Part shown: positions 21,794-31,774 of the stretch, in pieces | Layout of the letters: each line of letters starts with the position of its first letter | How positions within the stretch are numbered: position 1 is the stretch's first letter | Source of the DNA: Mucidula mucida | Lineage: Eukaryota > Basidiomycota > Agaricomycetes > Agaricales > Physalacriaceae | NCBI GenBank assembly: GCA_015501055.1 | Contig: JADNYV010000380.1 | Location: 1 to 32,991, forward strand | Direction: 5' to 3' | DNA: 32,991 bases | Made by a program: the position numbers and the translations under genes | Notes under the pieces: model-generated | Databases searched by the model: none | Told to the model about the DNA's origin: nothing | Seen by the model: only the letters and a program-made list of their open reading frames with translations

Positions 21794-23205
21794 ATGAAGG
21801 CCTTCTATGTTACTGAACTCGCTCACCCGTCGAAGATCCCCGTTTCGACCAACGTTCCCGAGCCGGTTCCCAAAGACAACGAGCTTCTCGTCGACGTCTA
21901 TAGTGCTGGACTCAATTTCTTCGACGTATGTTGTGCCGAGCGAGCCAGGATCCCGAATAACTGAATACCGGAAACAGATCTTACAGAGCCAAGGCAAATA
22001 CCAGAACAAGCCACCTCTACCATTCGTTGGAGGGGCCGAGTTTGCCGGGAAGATATCGCGCGACTCTCCGATACCGGCGGGATGTCCGTATAAGCCGGGC
22101 GACCGCGTTTTTGGCGCGACACAGGGCGCTTTCGCAGAGAAGGCGACGGTGCCCTGGAATAATGTCCTTCCTCTTCCTGATGCCTTGACGTTCAATCAAG
22201 GAGCAGGTGAGTTGGTTTCAATGAATTCACAGAACTCGAGCGAGCTTTAGGTCTCTATGTAACATGGCCGACTAGCTATGAAGCCTTAGTTGGACGCGCC
22301 GAGCTCAAGCCCGGTGAGAAGATACTTTGACATGTGAAAGAACGCACACATCTTAACGTACTACAGGTGAATGGGTCCTCGTCACTGCGGCCGCTGGCGG
22401 TGTAGGCATAGCTGCTGTTCAGCTTGCGAAAGGTAATTTACATTCTCAGGGCTTTCACTTCGAAAGAGATTGACACTATAACTCGTAGTTCTCGGTGCCA
22501 AAGTCATTGCCGCAGCCGGGTCTGAAGAGAAGCTCCAGGTCGCGAAGGAGTATGGCGGCGCCGATTATACAGTCAATTATTCGAGCCCTACATGGACGAA
22601 GGAAGTTCTCAAGATTACTGGTGGAAAGGGTGTAGACGTTATTTATGATCCTGTTGGTCTGATAAAAGGTAAGAGGTACGGTGAGTAGCAGCGGGAGACG
22701 GCTGAGTTTTCGACAGACTCTCTGAAGTGTATCGCTTGGAAAGGCCGAGCTTTGGTGATAGGCTTCGCTGCGGGTACCATCGAGCAGGTCCGTGAGCGTG
22801 CAGTATCTGTCACGTCCACTGACAACCTTGAATTTCAAGGTTCCAATGAACATTGTTCTGCTCAAGAACGTCTCCATTGTCGGATTACATTGGGGTGCCT
22901 ACTCTAGTAGGTGTTTTCAGTCCATGTCTCATCACGGTCGTTTCATTGTGCATTCAGAGAATGAGGTGACGCGTATTCCAAAAGTTTGGAAGGCAGTTTT
23001 AGAGTAAGAACCTTTCTGCTCTCGCAAATGTTGTTAATGCGGTGCCTCCAGGCTCTTTGCGTCTGGACGGGCAAAGCCAGTCACCTATACTGAGGTGTAC
23101 ATGCTGGATACTATCAAAGAAGGTCTTGCGGCTCTAGAAAACCGGAAAACATGGGGCAAGGCGGTCATTCAAGTACAGGAGGAGGTTGTACGAGGGAAAT
23201 TGTAG
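21794..23205 (+). CDS. NADPH:quinone oxidoreductase-like, zinc-free medium-chain reductase
   Basis: Medium-chain dehydrogenase/reductase of the quinone oxidoreductase (QOR) branch, expected to reduce quinones or activated alkenes with NADPH in the cytosol or mitochondria. Nine exons (21794-21925, 21978-22206, 22251-22313, 22367-22432, 22489-22668, 22717-22787, 22840-22906, 22958-23003, 23052-23205) give 335 residues in frame, a normal length for the family. It begins MKAFYVTELAHPSKIPVS with a GroES-like fold (LVDVYSAGLNFFD, LPFVGGAEFAG, GDRVFGATQGAFAE). The nucleotide-binding motif AAAGGVGIAAVQLAK is followed by GAKVIAAAGSEEKL, GVDVIYDPVG and a C-terminal RKTWGKAVIQV. The cysteine/histidine zinc ligands of alcohol dehydrogenases are absent, as expected for QOR. 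The physiological substrate cannot be read from sequence. Confidence 0.92.
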
Positions 23206-23403
23206 TATCATTGATCATCAACTTTATAGTGTGTACCGTTAGCAATGCTTTGAGATTCATAGAATAGAATCACAAAGCCGCCGCGCGTCGACAACACGTA
23301 TAGCCGTGAGCAGATGCCTGGCAATGACTAGATGCCCGAAAAGGCAACGACAGGTATAGATTCCGCGGCCACGAACCTTCTTGGACTCTTTCCTCTGCCA
23401 ATC

Positions 23404-24470
23404 ATGATTCTGCGGCGACTACCAATACCCTCTGCTGCTCTTCTTCTGAGCTTTCTTGTTCTCCATGCTCCCTACACCATAGCAGACGAGGCTGCGTTCG
23501 ACTGCCTCATAACGACGGAGTCGCTAAAGTTCGACTTGACGAGCCTAGGTGGCGAGCATACGGTGTCGAGAACACGCTCCACACCGCCGAGCACCATGGA
23601 GGACTCGGTCAGGTTTGATCTGTGCAGTGAGTTGTCGTCGAAGGGTGGTGTGAGCCAGCAAGACCAAGTACACCATCCGTTTCTGGTCGCGGTGTCAGGG
23701 CTAACCTGACTTGTTTGCAGTGTCCAGAGGGAACGCGGGCTTGTTTGACCAAGTTCAACAAGAAGGACGACGAAAAAGACAGGATAATATCGGTGATACC
23801 AATTGTGTCTTCGTCGTCAATAGAAGCGGCGTATAATGTTCTCTCATGTGCGTGCTCTGCTTTTTGGAATAACACGACATACTCACCTATATCTCTTAGC
23901 ACCGAAAGGCCTCTCATTAGTCCTCCATGGGCCTAAATACGCTGATGGACCCGCTCAATATCTGAATGTAACACTCCTATGCACGTCGGATGCCTCTGAT
24001 CCTACCTTTGTCTCCTACAATGGCTCCGAGCTGAATCTCGAGTGGCAGACACCTGTGGGCTGTGGTGATAATAAGAGTAGCGACGACAAGAACGAGGGCG
24101 CTGATGAAGGCAGTGGTGTTCCTCCCAGTGAGACTGTTGGCAGTGGAATCGGCTGGTTCTTCCTTGTGTAAGCGCCGCGTTTATTCAACGTGTTCATTGT
24201 CATCTAATTATCCCACAAGCTTGTTTCTTGCGCTCGTGGCCTACTTTGGCCTCGGGGCGTACTACAACTACAGCACCTATGGCGCGACTGGCAAAGATCT
24301 GATCCCGTATGTAACGTTTCCGAGGAAGTACGTGTTACTGACACATATGTTGTAGACACAGAGACTTCTGGCAAGAGGTTCCTTACATGTTAAGCGACGT
24401 GGTTTCCCATTTATGCTCTTCGGTTCGGCCACGGCGCGCACCCAGCAGAGGAGGATACATCTCTGTTTGA
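23404..24470 (+). CDS. ATG27: Autophagy-related type I membrane protein Atg27
   Basis: Atg27 is a type I membrane protein that cycles between Golgi, vacuole/endosome and the pre-autophagosomal site and supports Atg9 vesicle formation. Five exons (23404-23667, 23721-23847, 23900-24167, 24220-24306, 24356-24470) give 286 residues. There is a signal peptide (MILRRLPIPSAALLLSFLVL), then a luminal domain of the mannose-6-phosphate-receptor-like type with conserved cysteines (AFDCLI, VRFDLCSEL, CPEGTRACLT, VTLLCTSD, PVGCGD). A transmembrane segment follows (GWFFLVLFLALVAYFGLG), then the hallmark cytosolic tail YYNYSTYGATGKDLIPHRDF, VPYMLSDVVSHLCSSVRPRR and SRGGYISV. An in-frame ATG at 23332 would place 24 residues before the signal sequence; 23404 is preferred because the signal peptide then starts at the N-terminus. 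Confidence 0.93.
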
Positions 24471-24688
24471 TATTCCACCTAGATACAGTTGCAGCTCTCC
24501 GGTTCATGTTTCCACGTTATGTCGTATTTAGGATCTATCTTAATTGCATTGGAGCGGATACCATTCCAGATAACCTTGCATTAGCACTGTGTAGTATCAT
24601 CAAGGGACGAATTGAAGCTGTTCTAACCTCGGTCTTTGCCGTTCTCCTCTTAACCCCCACTTGCGACGAGACGAGACTGTTGAGGACC

Positions 24689-25899
24689 ATGGCAAAGCCA
24701 AAGTGGTATGCAGTCACCGCAGGTCGGGATATCGGCGTTTTTGACAACTGGTGCATTGTGCTTTACTCTCGATCATTCCGGCTGTATTGAATTCGTTTAC
24801 TAGGCTCCTCGTCGCGCCGCTTGTTGTGCGAGTGTCGGAAGCAGTATATCGCGGATACCAAACACATGAAGAGGCTACTGACGCCTATGAAGAGGCCAGA
24901 ATTGCTGGCTTGCTAAAAACCATTTCCAAGTCCAAGCGGACGTCAAGTCAAGCAACGACAACACCTGCTACTGCTAACCGTGAAACTGCTGTGGACCGCT
25001 CCCCAAGGAGTGTGCGTTCCGCTTCTGCATCCTTGCCAATCCCTGCAGAGGGAAGTGCGACGCGTCCCACTGGTGATCCGTGTACTAAAGCATCAAGCGT
25101 GACGTCCCCGCCGGGCTCCGCCACTCTTGTAGAGGGAAGCTCTCCTTTGAGACCCACGTCCTCTCCAGGCAGGGCTTCCCCCTCCAAAAGCCAAAAGCAG
25201 CAAACCCCAGCAAAGTCCAGTCCAAAACTCAAAACGCCGCAGTCGTTGGTAACAGCAGTGGTCGTTTCATCGGACGAGGAGGACATGGAGATTCAAGTCA
25301 TTTCCCATGCTTCCACCCCTCGCCTCTCCGCGCGCGCTAAAGGAAAATATAGGGAGATACTTCCAGACCAGCTTCCATCCCCTCGTCCTTTTGAGATTGG
25401 CGGTAGTATCTCTTCTCCGCAGAAACAGCCCGGAAAGCGTCCAGCCCACGTCAGGTCGCGTACTAAAAAGGCATTCCCGCCCGAACGTCCCGGCGTAACG
25501 CGCCGCGTCTTCGTGCAGACGCCCCCGGGTCTCGCGTCTTATCCTGATGATATTATGCCGCCCCCGGCGAGTGAGCCGCCAAAGAAGGCTGACAAAAATG
25601 TGCTCAGCCCATTGAGTTCTCCGCGATTGCATACGCCTGCGGCCATGCTGTCGTTGGACAATGCGTCGATTTCTAGTTCACCGAGGAAGGCGCCGCCTTC
25701 TGATATGACTAGTGTAAGCGCGGTGATGTCATCTTTGGGGCTGACGTCCTCTGTTGGGCGCAGTCCCGTTGTGTCCAGCTATTCACCGGAACGGGCACTC
25801 GATCCGCGGTCGCCTATAGCACGGAGCGCAGCGCTTCCTCGTACGGCAAGGCAAGCGGTTGAGTATGGTTCGAGCTTGCGTGCTAATCACAGTGTGTAG
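24689..25899 (+). CDS. RNase H1-type hybrid-binding (viroplasmin) domain protein with disordered tail
   Basis: Two exons (24689-24750 and 24804-25899, intron 53 nt) give 385 residues. Residues about 1-60 resemble the N-terminal hybrid-binding domain of RNase H1, also called the viroplasmin domain, which binds RNA/DNA hybrids or double-stranded RNA: KPKWYAVTAGRDIGVFDNW at the start and AVYRGYQTHEEATDAYEEA at the end of the fold. The catalytic RNase H domain is missing. The remaining 320 residues are low-complexity Ser/Pro/Lys/Ala with many SP sites (SPRSVRS, SPSKSQKQ, SPRKAPPS), a basic patch RSRTKKAFPPER, and near residue 173 the string VVVSSDEEDMEI, which looks like a SUMO-interaction motif. 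The role is unknown; a nuclear nucleic-acid-binding adaptor is an inference. It ends 206 bases from the convergent PaiB-like gene. Confidence 0.8.
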
Positions 25900-26105
25900 G
25901 ACAAACAATGGTTCATCGAGGCCGTCGCCAAATTTTAGTGTGGCGTAAGATATGTACTCTGCTTAAATATTTCAGATTGATAGATGTATAAGATGTGATA
26001 TTAAATTCTCCGATTATTCCTTTCGGTTCGTGACAGAGTCTCTCTCTCAATGTAGGAGGCAGCAACTTTCGCAGAATCATTAAAGTCAAAGGCGTAATAA
26101 GTTTT

Positions 26106-26797
26106 TCACTGAGCAGACTTCCTATTGGGATCATAGTCCTTCACGCATTGCGCCATCGCACGCCCGACGTCAGAGCCTGTCGCTTCAAAGCCCGCAATTA
26201 CGCCCGCCCTATCACCAGCGCCAAGCTCCTGGCTCATCTTCGTCTTCCCCACAAGCTTCGTAATCTCTACCTCAATAACAACAGTGAGCATCTCCACGAA
26301 CCGCTCAGGCGCATCCGAAACCTTCCACGGCTCACCCTCTGTGTACCGCCCCTCACACATACGCGCCAACTCCTCGAGCTGCGTTTGATGGAAGGAGGAA
26401 GAGGAGTCATGCAGGTGAAGAAGGCCCGTGGCCTGGACAGCGGAGTGGTTCCATGTCGGGGCGACCTTACATAGAACTGTGGCGTCACATAGGACTCAAT
26501 GGGTCCGTTGAAGAGGACAGTCACAGGCACGCCCGCCTGTGTGCATCGAGACGCGCTCAAGAGCGCCTTGGCGTGTGGATTCGCGCGCGCCAGATGTCCG
26601 CGGAGCCTCCCCAGCTGGTCGGACTCCGGCTCTGCGCGGTCGAGAACACAAGGAATATGGGTAATCTCAAGTTCAGGCGCAGAGAAATGACCATCGGATG
26701 AGGGGTGTGCACTGATCAAGATACCCAGTGGATTGGATTGGATGAAGTCGTGCAGGACTGGAATGTCAAGCTCTGCGTAACGGGGATGGAGATACAT
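26106..26797 (-). CDS. PaiB-like FMN-binding split-barrel protein, frame interrupted
   Basis: The N-terminal half (MYLHPRYAELDIPVLHDFIQ, NPLGILISAHPS, LRGHLARANPHAKALL, VTVLFNGPIESYVTPQFY) and the C-terminal half (GEPWKVSDAPERFVEML, VGKTKMSQELGAGDRAGVI) are clearly those of the fungal PaiB family, FMN-binding split-barrel proteins related to the Bacillus protease-regulation protein PaiB. Between them, near 26465-26473, the frame shifts: the conserved KVAPTWNHSAVQATG is read in a different frame from the preceding SYVTPQFYV, and several residues usually found there are absent. Removing 26433-26470 as a 38-nt GT-AG intron restores one frame of 217 residues but discards the conserved PTWN segment, and 38 nt is shorter than nearly every other intron here. 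I therefore read this as a damaged gene or sequence error; an active protein is doubtful. Confidence 0.7.
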
Positions 26798-27213
26798 CTT
26801 CTGTTTCGGTATGGATAAAAGAGTCTATGGGAGGAAACTCAGTAGTACTAGCTTACATTGCGTGATGTCAACGATACTAACTTACTGAAGCGAGGCCACT
26901 GAGGAGGGCCGAAGTTACCAAGTTCGAAGTTAGTAAGTAAGTAAGTTGGTAGCCCCGCCTTAAAATGAAACGATGTGGTGACTCTGCATTGCGTTCGTAC
27001 GTGACCTCTTCAGTTAGAGTATGACTGGTACCTAGCGAGAAACTCACAAGAGGGAGAAGAAATCGGATCAGGAAGTTTTTGAGAATCATACCAACACAAA
27101 TATCGTCTTCAAATGTTACTCACGTTCCATTGTAATCTATGTACACGAGCCTCTTGAGGGGTACTTAAGACCACGGATTCGAGCAACGCTAAATTACTCC
27201 GCCAGGCATATTA
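26798..27213. other. Intergenic region upstream of the PaiB-like gene
   Basis: This 416-base gap lies between the PaiB-like start and the TM9 stop, both on the minus strand. It contains a short AGTA tandem run at 26932-26946 and, 45 bases to its left, an imperfect inverted copy of the same motif (ACTAACTTACT, about 26877-26887). Otherwise I see nothing in it. Confidence 0.5.
26932..26946 (+). repeat. AGTA tetranucleotide microsatellite (3.75 copies)
   Basis: Three full AGTA units plus AGT lie in the gap between the PaiB-like and TM9 genes. It is too short to suggest more than replication slippage, but may be length-polymorphic between strains. Confidence 0.7.
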
Positions 27214-29910
27214 CTAGTCGATACGAATCGCGCTATACAACCTACGTACTGCCCAATACGAGGCCAAGAATCCTATTGTTCCTGCGAAAGAGTCAACTCC
27301 AAAAGTCAGTCGTCCGTACCAAAGAAACATACCGGTGACGAGAAAGTCGAGAATAACAAGTAAAAATAGATAACCGAGGTACAGGAGAACACTCGATATC
27401 GAATCGAGTGATAGTCGGGAGGCCCAGTAGAATAGACCGTAAGCCAGCAGCCAGAACGCACTACCGCCCCCAGTCAAGAACGCACGCCAATGCCACCGGT
27501 ACTCTTCAGCACAAAGAACAAAATACGTGAAGAGGATCGTGACAGTCGCCGTCGTCAATGCCACGACAGCTGCGGTCAGAGCTAAGAAGCCAAATGCGTA
27601 GTAGGCACGAGAAGCGAAAAGGCTCGATAGCACAAAGTACAATTCGACGAATGCAGCGCCTACAAGATCTCATGTTACTCAAAAGACGGATGAGCCATGT
27701 GTAACTCACCAAAAGGAAGCAAGCCGCTCAGCAGTGTTGCAGCCCAAGGGCGCAGATACTTTGGTGGAGGCGGAATTTGACGAGGTATAGGGTTAACACG
27801 TACAGGATGCTGGATGGCCTAGATTCAAGAATGAGCATCAAGATCTACCAAGTACGAGAGATCATACTCCGTGTTTGGAGCCGAAATAACCGCCGATGGC
27901 AGATAACGGAGCAGAAATTCCAAACCAGAGCACAACGATCAAGAGCATAGTTCCTACAGCAGTTTAGAGTGAACATGCATTTCGAGAGGTCGTCTAGCTC
28001 ACCGAATGGCACAGCACCTGAGGAACCGGCCAAGAGAAGGAAAAAGTTCAGAAGGAAGACGATGATGAAAACGACACTGTGCAACACGGTCAGACGGACG
28101 TTTCAGGCCGGGGATGGATCCATACGTAGGTAAAATGGTAGCGGTCATGAAGGCGTTCTTCCTCTTCTCGGTACCTCCCAATGACGCATAGGAGCGACTG
28201 GAAACGTAGCCGCCAACTCTACAGAATTTATGTTAGGCTACTTCACACAAAAGAACGATCGCATTACCCTCCGAATAAAGTCCAGCACACCATCATAACC
28301 GTAGCAAGCGAGCCACGATTTGAGGGTGAAAGGAAACCCAATAGCGCAAACACTACGAGTCCAAATGATTATCAAAATTCACGCGGGCTTGAAATCAAGA
28401 CGTACCAAGAGTTACCATGACCATAGCACACAACTGTGCGCCATTACCAACCATGACAGAAAGAGCCATCGGGAATCTGGGTGTGCGGAAGACTTCTCCA
28501 TGAACAAGTTTCCAGCCCCAGTCCTCCTGTACATCTTCCTGCAACGCATATCAATCAGGACGCAGATCACAATGATGAGGGTTTCAACTCACACTTAAAT
28601 CGATGGCGTTGTAACGCGATATCTGTTGTAGCACTCTTAAGCTTTTTGCGTACTTTCAAGGCAGACAACCTACATCACGCGAGACAGTCCGCAGAAGAAT
28701 CATGGATACCATAACACAGAGGAAGATCACGATAACGAGCGAATTGATAAGACTAAACCAGTGGATGCGGGGGTCAAAGATGTGAAGGTAGTTGTCCCAG
28801 CGCGTAGCCTGAAAACTGTCAATGTCAGGTGTCGCGTGAATGTGCGAAATAAATACCCAAGGAGTATCTGATTCCTGTGAGAGAAATCAATTGAGCGGAA
28901 GAAGTACGGAGGATAGCCGACACGTACATTCCAAGTGAGCCGATACGTGTAGCGAACGGTCTGAGTTTCCGTTTCGCTAAGTATGAGCGGCGTATTCGTG
29001 TCTGCACAGGTTGGCGCCGCCTCTTGAGGTCCTCCAATACTGTATCCCTTCAGTATCAATCTATTGACATGACGTTAATCCGAACCTTGACGGCCAAACT
29101 AAAACACCGACAACGCGGTAGTCGTCCGGGGTGGGCCTATGATATCTGCGAAGCAGGGTCAACGCGGCCAATGCTGCGCAAGACAACCGACGCACCGGAG
29201 CACGATCTCGTAGTGGTTATTCAATGCCGGTGCCTCGTGATATGGTTCATCATCGTCGCCAAGATTGAAGCCCATGTCGAAGAACAGATCACCATTCCGC
29301 CTGTCAATCTTCATCTCTGCTGCGGGCAGACCGTCAATGAGCCAGTTGAGGGCGTAATCTTCGCGGATGCGATCATTGATGAATTTGGCGTCCTCGCCGG
29401 TCACGTCGTCGACGATACAGAGCGTTTGACACGTTCCGTTGTTTTCGAGCATTCTAATCTGTTGATGTTGTCGACTGGGTTATAGGAGATGGAATGCTGG
29501 GCACTACGCACATCATAAGGAGAGTTGAATATTCTGTCGCCAAAGAGAATGGACCCGAGAGATTCGGGCTGCTTTTTCGGTCCGCCCTCTGGTTCGCAGA
29601 ATCGGAATTTGGGATTATAATAGTCATCTTCGTTCAGCGAGGTTATTACGCGGCATCCAGAATGATTGCACGTATAAACTCACAATTAATGAGCGATTTC
29701 TGGAGAAAAAACTCGCGTCAGAACGTCGTGGGGAATGAGGGCGCGCAGACATACCAGTTTGGCATCGTCGCTGCTGGACAGCATCGGAGTCAATGCATTG
29801 ACAAAGAGGTCGACGTTTTCTCCCTTGTGGTAATTATGGGGCGCCGCGCCCGGGAGATAGAAGGCGTTGGCGGCGCACACAAGGACTGCACCGAGCAGGA
29901 CACTGAGCAT
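27214..29910 (-). CDS. EMP70: Transmembrane 9 superfamily (EMP70/nonaspanin) protein
   Basis: Nonaspanin of the TM9SF family, a Golgi/endosome membrane protein that helps sort transmembrane cargo. About sixteen exons were followed. The protein opens with a signal peptide (MLSVLLGAVLVCAANA) and the family hallmark FYLPGAAPHNYHKGENVDL, LFVNALTPM. The luminal domain includes YDYYNPKFRFCEPEGG, ESLGSILFGDRIF, MLENNGTCQTLC, and TPWATRWDNYLHIFDPRIHW before the first membrane span (FSLINSLVIVIFLCVMVSM). Multiple hydrophobic spans follow, with WGWKLVHGEVFRTPRFP, FNFFLLLAGSSGAVPFGTM and EEYRWHWRAFLTGGGSAFWL. The C-terminus is SAIRID, a variant of the family's KxD/E Golgi-retention signal with Arg for Lys. 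Two exons are very small (16 nt at 29684-29699 and 18 nt at 28857-28874). The start at 29910 is fixed by the signal peptide. Confidence 0.93.
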
Positions 29911-29962
29911 AATCAAGAGTAGGTGTCACGATGTCACGTCGTCGGACCGTCTTCCATCCATC
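29911..29962. promoter_or_regulatory. 52-bp divergent spacer between EMP70-like and TGT start codons
   Basis: The two start codons face away from each other across only 52 bases, so the core promoters and leaders must overlap each other or extend into coding sequence. It contains CACGATGTCACGTCG-type GC-rich sequence with a TCACG element twice, and no TATA-like motif. Confidence 0.6.
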
Positions 29963-31744
29963 ATGCAGTTTGAGATCATCGCAAAATGCCATACAACCCG
30001 CGCACGCGTATCCCGTATGAAACTCGCACGCAAGTTGCTCTGTTTTCTTGCATCTTCTCTTATTCACGTATCTTCTCAGATGGAGTAACAATGCTGCCTA
30101 CTTTCATGCCTGTAGCTACTCAAGCTGCTATTAAAGGGCTCACTCCTCAACAAGTCGAAGCCCTCGGTATCACTCTGATTTTAAACAACACGTATCACCT
30201 CAATCTACGCCCCGGTATCGACGTGTTGGATCAGGCCGGCGGCGCACACCAATTCCAAGGATGGCGGCGCAACCTCCTCACGGTACTACTAACTGTACAC
30301 TGGTACCACCTCGCGTCTGATCCTTGGGATAGGATAGTGGCGGCTTCCAGCTAGTCTCACTCAGCAAATTCACCACTATAACCGAAGAAGGAGCTCTCTT
30401 CCAAAGCCCTTTTACCGGCGAACCCACCATGTTGACTGTCAGCCGAACGTCTACCGAGTTTCATAAATCTCACACACATCTAGCCTGAAGAGAGTATATC
30501 CATACAGCACTCTATAGGTGCTGATATCATCATGCAACTTGACGACGTTGGTAAGAATCTACTAGCTACTGGAATGGCATCGTTCAACCTGTACTCCAGT
30601 ATCTAGCCTTACCATTGGACCTCGCGTAGCCGAGGCGATGGAACGATCCGTACGGTGGCTTGACAGATGCATAGCACATCACGAAAAGTCGGGCAAAAAA
30701 ACTACCCAAAACCTTTTCGCTATCGTGCAAGGAGGACTCGATCCTACACTTCGAGATCAATGCCTTGACGCCATGATTCAACGGCAAGATGGCGTTGCCG
30801 GTTATGCAATCGGCGGTTTGAGCGGTGGCGAAGAAAAAGGTATCCGCCATCCGCTTTTCATCGTACTCCTCAGCTAAACAGATCCCAGATATATTCTGGC
30901 GAGTGTGCGTTATAGCCGGCGTATGCATTCAACTACTGACTAGCGTTCGTCCAGAATAAAGCAATGTGCAGATAAACTACCAGAGGAACGTAAGTGTCCT
31001 CATGGTCGTAGTAACTCCCTTCTCACTCGATTATGCAGGACCTCGATATTCCATGGGTATCGGTTTGCTGAAGGTAAGGACTATATACGTCGACGAGCTT
31101 TCTATCCAAACACGCTACAGATCTGCTGGTATGCGTCGCGCTAGGCGTTGACATGGTTCTCGATTCAATGTCTCTCATTATATGTATACTAAAACGCCGA
31201 ACCAGGCCGACTGCGTATTCCCCACCCGAACAGCGCGTTTTGGAGTAGCATTAACACATACAGGACCAATCAACCTCAGTAAGCTTGATAGCTCCATTGC
31301 CCTTCTGAACGCTAATGCGCCGGACAGAACTGAGCAAATACGGCAACGACATGAGCCCGATCGACTCTTCTTGCCCATGCCCAACATGCACGGACGGCAC
31401 GTCTCGCGCCTTCCTACATCACATCGTCACCCACGAAACAGCAGCAGCTCATGGTGCGCACGCTCAGTATATCCGGCTTGCCCGTCCCTCACTTTGACTT
31501 AGCCGTAACCCTCCACAACCTCGTCTTCCAAGCCCAAGTCATGGGCCGCGCTCGAGACACCATCGTCGCCGGCACCTTCCCAGACTACCTCCGATCCTTC
31601 TTTGCCAGCTATTTCGGCGAAGCAGGTTACCCAGAGTGGTGTGTCAACGCCTTGCGCAGCGTCGGCGTAGATTTACTTGAAGGCATTTCCAACGTCAAAC
31701 TGATACCCGGAAGTGGCGCAAAGTGGGAGTATGCCACTTCGTGA
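29963..31744 (+). CDS. QTRT1: Queuine tRNA-ribosyltransferase catalytic subunit (one-base frame break)
   Basis: Eukaryotic TGT exchanges guanine for queuine at the wobble position of GUN-anticodon tRNAs. Twelve exons were traced from ATG 29963 ([20 protein letters not shown]): 29963-30029, 30080-30282, 30333-30437, 30484-30550, 30600-30839, 30889-30904, 30955-30989, 31039-31073, 31121-31155, 31206-31278, 31328-31453, 31503-31744. Seen in order: [29 protein letters not shown], the DSGGFQ motif with the general-base Asp, [28 protein letters not shown], the nucleophile region [12 protein letters not shown], and a zinc site CPCPTC with His 26 residues after the last Cys (LHN). Exon 8 reads GIGLLK where the family has GLPED; one C appears to be missing near 31067-31069, and with it the total is 414 residues, normal for TGT. 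The first intron has a GC donor. Confidence 0.9.
30030..30079 (+). other. GC-AG intron in the TGT gene
   Basis: The 50-nt intron starts GCAAGT after C at 30029 and ends TTCTCAG. Splicing there gives [15 protein letters not shown], which matches the family; no GT donor in the neighbourhood restores this frame. GCAAGT is the strong consensus of rare GC-type donors. Confidence 0.85.
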
Positions 31745-31774
31745 TAGAATACAACTAGAGTACAAAGGAATATA
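31745..31774. terminator. 30-bp convergent 3'-end spacer between TGT and Dbp10
   Basis: Only 30 AT-rich bases separate the two facing stop codons, so the 3' untranslated regions and polyadenylation sites of both genes must overlap the other gene's coding strand or 3' end. No separate terminator motif is visible. Confidence 0.5.

Noticed and set aside
24689..24900. Viroplasmin-like domain as a trace of an integrated plant pararetrovirus
   Set aside because: The same fold is the N-terminal domain of cellular RNase H1 and is common in fungi; no reverse transcriptase, capsid or repeat lies nearby.
26877..26947. Inverted AGTAAGTTAGT-type repeats as a MITE
   Set aside because: The inverted copies are imperfect, very short and lack target-site duplications or internal structure.
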